Assembly (NCBI GenBank): GCA_018292915.2
Contig: JACVVK020000016.1
Location: forward strand, 723,501-787,500
Reading direction: 5' to 3'
DNA length: 64,000 nt
Origin: Batillaria attramentaria
Lineage: Eukaryota > Mollusca > Gastropoda > Batillariidae
The notes under the pieces: generated by a model
What the model was told of the DNA's origin: nothing
The model's input: only the letters and a program-made list of their open reading frames with translations
The model's database searches: none
Shown: one piece after another, positions 56,716 through 64,000 of the stretch
Layout of the letters: every line of letters starts with the position of its first letter
How positions within the stretch are numbered: the stretch's first letter is position 1
Translations under genes and position numbers: made by a program

Positions 56716-56932
56716 AAACGGACTACGACTGACGTAAGCCTCCGAGACCAGCTAAGCTGAGATTAAAAGACAGTAAGACATGCACAAATGGAGACTAAGG
56801 CAAATTTACGGCTATTTACGACACGCTGATGATAGTTCCGACGTAATAATTATTATTAAGTCTGAGACTAGAGCAAAGTCTCTGAGTAGTCTAGTCTCTT
56901 TACGTGCATCAGACTCCTCAGTGGTCCTGATT
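56716..56932 (+). repeat. Dispersed repeat B, copy 2
   Basis: Counterpart of 30957-31170 in the opposite orientation. Shared blocks: GCTAAGCTGAGA, GGAGACTAAGGCAAATTTAC, ACACGCTGATGAT, AGTCTGAGACTAGAG. It directly follows the retrotransposon relic. Confidence 0.65.
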
Positions 56933-57154
56933 TTAACCTTGGACATGAGCAAACCTGGATCCGATAATTATGGAAAAGCGGCTGCGTGGCCACTGGCTGC
57001 TACATGCCATGTATGCGAGCTTCAAGTTCCCGTCAGTGTTGCCGAATCCCGTTTCCCCCCCAGTTGTCGTGGCCCAGGAAATCCCGAGAATAGGGATGAC
57101 TAGCTCTTCCCTTATTAGCTCTTGGTGGGAGTTTGGGGGAGTCTATGTCAGTTT

Positions 57155-57188
<34 letters not shown>

Positions 57189-58367
57189 TGGGGGGGGGGA
57201 GGGTCTTTGGGTTTCGGCCGGGGACTGATTCAACCAGACTCATTCAGTAGTTCGACCGGAACTAGTCCACGGGTTGACTTTCTTTTCACTGGACATGTAT
57301 TTACTAGTAATCTGCCGGCGGTCTGAATCAGCGGAAAGAGTCGTGGGGAACTGAGGGGGAGGGGAGATGGAATGGCGACTTTTACAGACTAGTCAATTTC
57401 CTTTCACGAGTGGCTGCACACCGACAAAGGAAAGCAATATTTGTAATCCCCCTATTAAAATTGCATACACCTTTGACGAAACCTCCTATCTCCCGTCCTC
57501 GCCCCCTCGCGCCGTACAGCGATAAAGCCGCCAAACATTCAATTGCTCCCCGTCGCTTTACGCGTCTCTCGACTACCCTGCCTTTGTGAGCAGTTCACAA
57601 ACTGAACAAGAACCGAGCGTGTTATGGCAGGTGACTGCAAGCCATTTGTTGTCGGGCCCTCGTCAATGGGTTTCAGATGCAGCACTCGCCTCGTGTTATT
57701 CCGTGCAGAACTGTATTTAGTGGAAAGGTCGGAGGTCAGCTATGCCGCCAACGGGGGAAAGAAATCGGACGCAAGGATCGGAGAGATCACGTGGTTGGTA
57801 TGTCAGTCAGTATTCGCATTTCAAGTGCATGACGCCCGACATGACAAACTCAGTCTAGAAAGGGCATCAACCACTGATCCTGAAAATGGAAAGAAAGGAA
57901 AGAAACTGAAAACAACGAAAGAAACAAAAGGAAAAGGGGGGAAAATGAAAGGGAAACTGAAGTGAGAAAATGAGAAGGAAAGGGAGAAATGAAAGTAAGA
58001 AAGAAAAAGTGGTGGCGGCCGGTAAGGGAAAAGAACTTCCAGGAATAACTTGCTGATCTGCCAGGCAAGCCACCGTGTATATTGACACCGACACGAGCAA
58101 GTACATATGTATATTAATATCAGTTGCCGGGGTTAGTGGCAATATCAGTCATATATCCACATTCCGGTGGCGTCCAAAACTTATTATGTGTCAACTGGAC
58201 GTATGATGCATACTTTACTGACATACTTTATACACTGCTATTACGTACATATCCACTTCGCTAGGTACTGCATCCGAGTTGCCGCGACCGGTTGCCGACC
58301 GGACCCCGGCTTCGCATTTGACTCACTGGCAGTCACAGCATTTAACTCCCACATCCCGTCTTTTTCC

Positions 58368-58370
<3 letters not shown>
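56933..58370. other. Intergenic; poly-T/poly-G near 57.18 kb, purine-rich 57.88-58.01 kb
   Basis: A 130-bp A/G-rich stretch built on AAAGGAAAGAAA/GGGAAA words generates lysine-rich frames. No gene recognised. Confidence 0.45.

Positions 58371-58405
<35 letters not shown>
58371..58405. repeat. (GT)n microsatellite
   Basis: About 17 GT units. Confidence 0.95.
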
Positions 58406-58406
<1 letters not shown>

Positions 58407-58762
58407 TTTACCTGCGCGCTACACTTCTCAGTCTCGTATTACTCCAAGCGTATACTTCACAGAAGGTTCTAAATGCACCACGACCTCAAGGGTTCTATGG
58501 GTGACCCCGCTGAGAAACTTTAGCTGGCGGAACTGAGTCGGCAACACCCCAGCGCCAGTCAACACTGAGGATTAGGCCAGCGTCTCCAAGGATCAGAGAG
58601 ATCGTCTGCCTCCACCGGCTACCAGCATAAACCACACACTTTACCGACGGGGGGTGGCGAGCACTTGAAAGGACAGCCAGCTACGGCTGCCGCAGTAAAG
58701 GAACAGACTAAACGCTGTAAATGTGTTTCACGAAAATCTTTGTCAGTTTTGTTGACAGTGGA

Positions 58763-58850
<88 letters not shown>

Positions 58851-58881
58851 GGCACACACACACACACACGCACACGCACAC
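58763..58881. repeat. (CT)n then (AC)n microsatellite
   Basis: CT units at 58763-58789 run into AC units to 58849, then an interrupted CGCACA/GGCACA tail. Confidence 0.97.
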
Positions 58882-59217
58882 TGTGACAGTGTAAATTTAC
58901 CATGGGTATAAAACTATTGCACGACTGGATTTTAATGTTTCTTACAACTGAATTACTGTTCAAACAGGACAACTCTACGTATGCAGAGAAAACGGAAATC
59001 AAATCAGTGATATCCTCTGACAGACATTTCATTTCACTGATGTTTGGGACTTGACCCCTGCAGTACTCCCACCCTACACTGAAGAACAGTTACGGCAAGC
59101 CTGTCAGTCAACCGTGCTATTTCAGCACTTATCTGAGTTTTGTTTTTGTTCTGTGCCTATCATATCAGCCGCTGGTTAACAGGGAGACATACAAACCAAA
59201 CTTTTTACTTTTTTAAT
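58882..59217. other. Intergenic, no gene
   Basis: Nothing recognised. Confidence 0.45.
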
Positions 59218-59570
59218 TTTTTTTTTACTACTTTATTGTCCCTTTTGGGAAATTCGGGCTGCTTCCCCCGGGGGAAGCGCGTCGCCGCGGCGCAGCGCCA
59301 CCCAATACCTATCCTTCCCTTTTTTTTATTTATTTATTTTTTAACAATTTTGCAATTTTGCTGGGGGAGGAAAGCCGGATAACCCGGAGAGAAACCCCCG
59401 ATGAGCAGCCCGGCAGCCAGGAAAAACCGGTATCACATATCACAAGCTCGACCTGGGCTCGAACCCACGCTTCATCGCCGTGACATTGGTGACGGCCGTT
59501 CAGTAGCGCAGCGGCTAAATCCGACGCGCTACCTATTAGACCACCGCTCACTCCAGACCACCGCTCACCC
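59218..59570 (-). mobile_element. tRNA-derived SINE (family 2), minus strand
   Basis: The reverse complement starts with a duplicated GTGAGCGGTGGTCT unit, then box A (TAGGTAGCGCGTCGG), a long anticodon-arm segment and box B (GTGGGTTCGAGCCC). The body contains GGGTTTCTCTCCGGGTTATC and an A-rich (AAAT)n segment, and the 3' module CGCTTCCCCCGGGGGAAGC, AGCCCGAATTTCCC and an A-rich tail. It is distinct from family 1 in head and tail. Confidence 0.75.
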
Positions 59571-59656
59571 AAATTCGAAGAACTGAAACTGAACAGAAAT
59601 AGCCACGGCACTGTCAAAGCAATGGCAAGCACTGTCTATCATTGAAAACTTATCTG

Positions 59657-59856
59657 CTGGAATGTTCAGCTTATTTATCTTGAGAAGCTTCAGTTAAAAT
59701 TCAGGACCTGTACTGATGTAGGCCTATCAAAGCCAGCAAATCTAACTTGAATCCACTGCCGTGGAATGTTTAGCTTATTTATACACGGTAACCTTGACTG
59801 AGGAGCCATATCATGTGATCTAATATTCAGGACCTGAATGTGTCAAAGCCAGCACT
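59657..59856. repeat. 104-bp duplication downstream of the ADP/ATP carrier
   Basis: GGAATGTTCAGCTTATTTAT (59659) recurs as GGAATGTTTAGCTTATTTAT (59763); both are followed by ATTCAGGACCTG and TCAAAGCCAGCA. Diverged internally; it lies in the probable 3' UTR of the carrier gene. Confidence 0.85.
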
Positions 59857-59878
59857 GAAAACAAACCTACTTTGATAG

Positions 59879-60796
59879 CTAACTTATAGTCTTGAGACGC
59901 CAAGCGACGTAGAGTTCTTTGAATTTGTCAAAACCAGCCAGAACACCGGCGCCCGCTATCCCCCTCAGGATGTTGGCACCGGCTCCCTTCATCATAGACA
60001 TGAATCCTTCATTTTTAAGGATCTGCATCGCACAGTCGACAGATCCCTTGTATCTGAACGCTTGACTGGATGTCATCATCATGCGTCGTCGGATGGTGTC
60101 GATCGGGTAGGACATCAAGCCTGCAGTCACAGTCACACCGTAGCCCAAAACAAAGGACACGAAAATGGAGGGATGTTCACCAAGCATGATGGGTTTGAGA
60201 GAGTCGTAGAGACCAAAGTAGAAGCCACGGTACACGAAGATGCCAACAGCGGAGATGACAAAGCCACGATACAGGCCGACAAAACCAGCTGATTTAAAAG
60301 TCTTGACGTACACATCAATCAGCCCATTGAACTGCCGCTCACTACTCCCTGTGCCAGTTGCCGTTTTGACATCGTTAGCCAATCGGGTGCGAGCGTAGTC
60401 TAGGGAGTACACGAAACACAGAGACAATGTTCCAGCAATGCCACCAGAGATGATGTTCTTGGAAAACTGCAAGATGTACGTCTCGTCAGGCTGGGAACGG
60501 AACATGTCCTTCACCACATCCTTGAAGGCGAAGTTGAGAGCCTGGGTCGGGAAGTATCGCAGGCAGTTGGTGAAGTTGCTGCGCCAGAAAGGCAGCACGC
60601 CCTCGGCACGAAATGTGCGGACCACACAGTCGATAACACCCTTGTATGGCTCGGACAGGCGACCAGCCTTGATCATCTCATCTTGGTTCTGAACCAGGAG
60701 TTTGATCCGCTCGATGGGGGCAGAAGCTGTCTTTGAGATGACAGCAGCAGCACCAGACAGAGCAAAGTTTTCAGCAAAGTCCAGTTTCTTTGACAT
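59879..60796 (-). CDS. ANT: ADP/ATP carrier (SLC25 family), intronless, plant/fungal-like
   Basis: Mitochondrial inner-membrane exchanger of ADP for ATP. One uninterrupted 305-codon frame; the start is ATG 60796-60794 ([11 protein letters not shown]); the in-frame codon at 60808 is TTG, not a start. Three carrier repeats are visible: PIERIK, SLDYAR (serine replaces the usual proline) and PIDTIR, followed by the ADP/ATP-carrier signature RRRMMM. Contact residues known from bovine AAC1 are present: K before TASAP, R in LRYFPTQ, the GI..YR set in VGIFVYRG, and R in ILRGIAG. However, [45 protein letters not shown] and [16 protein letters not shown] follow the plant/fungal/protist pattern, not the animal ANT pattern. 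Divergent from ATG14. Single-exon structure suggests a retrocopy, transfer or intron loss. Confidence 0.93.
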   Translation of the reverse strand: MSKKLDFAENFALSGAAAVISKTASAPIERIKLLVQNQDEMIKAGRLSEPYKGVIDCVVRTFRAEGVLPFWRSNFTNCLRYFPTQALNFAFKDVVKDMFRSQPDETYILQFSKNIISGGIAGTLSLCFVYSLDYARTRLANDVKTATGTGSSERQFNGLIDVYVKTFKSAGFVGLYRGFVISAVGIFVYRGFYFGLYDSLKPIMLGEHPSIFVSFVLGYGVTVTAGLMSYPIDTIRRRMMMTSSQAFRYKGSVDCAMQILKNEGFMSMMKGAGANILRGIAGAGVLAGFDKFKELYVAWRLKTIS

Positions 60797-61399
60797 CTCG
60801 GTTTTCAATGTGTCGGACTAAGCCGGAGATAGACTGAAAAGCGACCTGCTGCCTGAGCCGCGGCTAAGACCACAGTAATACTAATGAAGACTGTGAAGAG
60901 TTGCACAATTAAAATCGTAACTGTTAACAGTGCCATGATGCAGCAGTTTTAGCTAATCGGCCAAACCATCTTGGATGCAGGGGTATGTCATCAGTTTGAA
61001 GTGCTCCTTGACGCAGTTAACCCAGCCTTCAGGGACATGTATTTACAACGAGTGTCATGGGGAGGTGTGGTGTAACCTATTGTGTAGAAGGTTTGCCACT
61101 GATGATTAGCTGTGTGCATGTGGTAGAATGAATAGGATAATTAGTGACGGTTTTTTCCTTGTCAGTGATCTAACTTGCACTCATGAAGCTCATTGCCGCT
61201 TGCCGGCGGCCGGCTACCATAACTGCATGAATACTATTATTCACTGAAACAACGGTTTCTGCAACTGAGTTAAAATATCTTAGTTACAACTGCTTACATC
61301 CATCCGCCTACCAAAGGCAAATGAAACCTGAATAGTGATTAATAAATAGTGATTTTCAAAAACTAAAAATCGCCGAAGACTGAGAAATTCTCAGTTGTT

Positions 61400-61401
<2 letters not shown>
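60797..61401. other. Upstream region of the carrier gene, no other feature
   Basis: Presumed promoter and 5' UTR of the minus-strand carrier. No TATA-type or splice signal stands out. Confidence 0.4.
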
Positions 61402-61461
<60 letters not shown>

Positions 61462-61568
61462 ACACACACGCACGCACGCACGCACGCGCACACACACACA
61501 CACACACACACTGACACACACACACACACACACACACTGACACACACACACACACACACACACACACT

Positions 61569-61620
<52 letters not shown>
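61402..61620. repeat. (AC)n array with periodic CTG interruptions
   Basis: AC runs with a CGCACG block near 61468-61490, then successive AC blocks each ending in CTGACAC at about 61511, 61537 and 61567, and a final one at 61620, indicating block duplication. Confidence 0.97.
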
Positions 61621-61621
<1 letters not shown>

Positions 61622-61799
61622 ACATTCACAAATATACAGAAGCGAGGGATGTAAGAGTTGTTTTTTTTTTATGGGCGAACATCTCCAGTGCAGCCGGCAC
61701 TGCGACCGTGACTGACAAGTCATGAGTAGGCTAAACTGACAACTAACACCGAAACTGAACAAAACAACAACAAAACAAACACAAACAAACAAAAATTAT

Positions 61800-62192
61800 A
61801 TGGTTTGGGGGCAGCTCGATATGGTGGACACACAACCTGAAGCTAAGCCTTGCCTAGGGGCTGTATCCGCGCGAGTTGGCTGTCGTACACTGCAGCCGAC
61901 CGACCCATTGCCGATAGTGTTTGCTGTCCACTGCGTCCTCGGGGCAAGTAAGCTCTAAGGGAGGTAAGTGTTCGCTTTTTAATGCGAAACACGTATTGAA
62001 CGATATTTTCTCGTCGGTTTTGAACAGAAAACTGTATCCCTCGTGACTGAATTTTTGTTACAGTCGTTTCAGCAGTCAAATGCTTCGTTTGGTAACCAAA
62101 TATGCAGGGCCCGTGTTTTGTTTACAAACGAATAATCACATGGCTATCCCATCATCCCCCGGAAGTAAACAATCATTGTCCGTATCACTGTT
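61800..62192 (+). promoter_or_regulatory. ATG14 promoter / 5' UTR candidate
   Basis: CCGGAAGT (ETS-type, 62159-62166) overlaps GTAAACA (forkhead/FOXO-type, 62165-62171) 22-34 bp before the ATG14 start codon. A donor-like GGGAG/GTAAGT is near 61964. The motifs are read directly; a role is inference. FOXO control of Atg14 has been reported in mouse liver. Confidence 0.3.
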
Positions 62193-62917
62193 ATGGCTGA
62201 CTTGAATGCTGAAAATGAACTGATACCAAACGAATTCTATTTTACTTCGTCATACGAGTGCGAAGAGGGCCTAACAGTTGCTGTGGAACGTTGCCCACTT
62301 TGTGCGCGAACGGGACGCCCGTTTTATTGCGGCAAATGCGTGAAAAATGGGGCATTCACCTACTCGAAATCGGTCGTACCCGAAAGGTGAGAAAACGAAA
62401 CCGTACTCGTTGCCATCGCTTTTGACCTTTGATTTTGTAATCTCTGATGATTGTCCCGTCATATGTATGTTAATTTTGATAGTAAGGAGGCTCTGGTTGT
62501 GTTTGTTGCAGATTTATAGACGTGCAACGGAAATGGGAGTTCAGGAACAAAGAGAGATTGAAGCTGGTTGAAAGGTAGGTCAGACAGCTGATGACCCGAG
62601 GGCCAATCTATTTTTGGTTTCTTTGTCATAACGTCATGATGAAATTATGTCTGCGTAGTAAAAGAGGATAGACGAATAGAAATGATACTCTGAAACACAC
62701 AGGGATATCAACGTAATGTTTTATGCATATAAAGTCAAAACAGTGAAATTGAAAACTACATTAGTACAACTGAACCTAGGGATGAAGTTAAGCCAGGCTT
62801 AGTGGCACAGGAAACAAGACGTGACATGACTCCACCCATTACACATACATGCAAACACACTCTGTGCACACACGCACACACACACACACACTGAGTGATC
62901 ACACACACACTGAGTGA

Positions 62918-62954
<37 letters not shown>

Positions 62955-63922
62955 TAAGATTCTTTTTGGGTACAACCTGGGTAGAGATATATGATTATAA
63001 TCATTGAGATACTGGAATTTTCTAAGTCAGAATTAATGTTTGGCACTTGTATTCTGATTTCTGTTCTTCAGTCTGAGGGTAGTTTCGCCATGAGTATAAA
63101 TGATCACCTCTTTCAATTCCAGGATTAAAGAGACTGTTGCCAGACAAGCAGCTGCCAATGCTAAGGTGAATTATGGCTTGCAGTGTCACACTTATTGAAA
63201 TGAACTGTGGCTTAGGTGTTAAAAAAAAAATGTAAAAGTAATGTATGGGGGATGATTTGGTGAATTAGCCAAAGGATTACACAGGCCTGTTAGTGTCAAG
63301 GGACACATGCACTCTGCTAGAGAGAGCATAGTATTGGTCACTAGCTAAGACATCGGAATCAGTGTCATTGTTTTCTTCTTTTTTTTTCTCTCTCTCTCTC
63401 TTTTTTTTTTTTTTTTTTCAATTTTTCTTTGGCATGGTCATGAGTTCAGTGCATGTCGGTGAAATGAAATATTTTAGCATTCAGCCTCAGGGCTGCGATT
63501 TTAACTCAGTAGGAGAGGAGCTGGGATAGCCAAATGGTAGAGCGTTGGACTCTCAGTGCTCGGGTTGTGAGTTCGAATCCCGTCTGGAGCCAAATTTTTG
63601 TGCTGGGGTTTTTCTCGTTGCCCTTTCTTTGATATCAACCTTTCATGGTGGAAAAGGCTTTAATCAAACTCACAAACACCCATCCACCTCAGCAGGGAAA
63701 AAGTTATCCTCTCTACTGTATTTGGTTGAAAAGGAAGTTACTAAACAAAAAGTTCTTTGTGTGTAATTGGCCGCCAATATGTGACACTAGACTGACTAAA
63801 TCTTTCACTAAGTATATTGCTTCATTGATTCTCTTTCCAGAAAGAGGAGATTGTGGCTTGTCGGCAAAGGATCAAGCTGCTTCAGTCGGCCATTTACAGT
63901 ACACATAAAAGAGTCCAGCTGT
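62193..63922 (+). CDS. ATG14: Beclin-1-associated autophagy regulator ATG14 (Barkor), N-terminal four exons, 3' partial
   Basis: Subunit of the PI3K class III complex I that places VPS34-Beclin-1 on ER membranes to start autophagosome formation. Exons: 62193-62386, 62512-62574, 63123-63165 and 63841-63922, all GT-AG with compatible phases (2, 2, 0, 1), giving 127 residues before the window ends. The start ATG at 62193 opens MADLNAENELIPNEF. The N-terminal zinc-binding-like paired cysteines of the family are present, VERCPLCARTGRPFYCGKC, followed by FIDVQRKW and a K/R/E/Q-rich segment (RLKLVERIKETVARQ, then CRQRIKLLQSAI) that begins the coiled coil used to bind Beclin-1. The C-terminal BATS lipid-sensing region lies beyond the window. 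Head-to-head with the ADP/ATP carrier, 1.4 kb apart. Confidence 0.92.
62867..62951. repeat. (AC)n with duplicated CTGAGTGATC in ATG14 intron 2
   Basis: AC runs separated by two copies of ACTGAGTGATCAC. Confidence 0.95.
63520..63690 (+). mobile_element. tRNA-derived SINE (family 1), full length, in ATG14 intron 3
   Basis: Box A (ATAGCCAAATGGTAGAGCG), TTGGACTCTCAGTGCTCG, box B (GAGTTCGAATCCCG), body (GGAGCCAAATTTTTGTGCTG) and a diverged tail (TCATGGTGGAAAAGGCTTTA, then ACAAACACCCATCCACC). Confidence 0.88.
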
Positions 63923-64000
63923 GTGAGTCATAGAATTATATTGAATCACCTATTTGGACACTGATAGTCAATACATTTATGCAGCTGGATTTGACGGTTT

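Noticed and set aside
60797..60808. Carrier start four codons further upstream
   Set aside because: The codon at 60808-60806 is TTG on the minus strand; the first ATG is at 60796.

Overview
The window is nuclear DNA from an animal, most likely a marine gastropod or another lophotrochozoan. Genes are split by GT-AG introns, the proteins are metazoan in type, and gene density is low: five genes in 64 kb. The rest is dominated by (AC)n and (CT)n microsatellites, tRNA-derived SINEs, short inverted-repeat elements and poly-G/poly-C tracts. The assignment to molluscs is inference from this style and from general knowledge; nothing in the window proves the species. Layout. (1) 1-7771, plus strand: the last 13 coding exons of the kinetochore scaffold KNL1, which join in frame over 843 residues (MELT-type repeats, coiled coil, C-terminal RWD region). 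Its largest intron holds a decayed transposon with a zinc-finger coding relic. (2) 9066-9855, minus: MRPL14, two coding exons and a probable 5' UTR exon, convergent with KNL1. (3) About 10.1-32.9 kb: no convincing coding gene; SINEs, foldback elements, microsatellites, a CpG- and CAGTGA-rich stretch (13.5-15.5 kb), and a palindrome cluster at 32.15-32.72 kb. (4) 32929-36367, plus: a three-coding-exon class A GPCR of 552 residues with HRQ in place of the DRY motif, surrounded by perfect TGACGTCA palindromes. (5) About 36.4-59.6 kb: repeats, a local duplication, several inverted-repeat elements, a minisatellite array (51.15-52.05 kb), a non-LTR retrotransposon relic and a second SINE family. (6) 59879-60796, minus: an intronless ADP/ATP carrier that reads like the plant/fungal/protist branch rather than the usual animal one. 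(7) 62193 to the window end, plus: the first four coding exons of ATG14. The genes do not form a pathway. KNL1 (chromosome segregation), MRPL14 (mitochondrial translation), the ADP/ATP carrier (mitochondrial nucleotide exchange) and ATG14 (autophagy initiation) look like housekeeping genes at the two ends, with the GPCR isolated between two repeat-rich deserts. The points most worth a second look are the non-animal-type intronless carrier, the TGCAG-palindrome foldback element at 32.15-32.72 kb, the CRE palindrome cluster around the GPCR, the GPCR's HRQ motif, and the set of structurally independent foldback elements.
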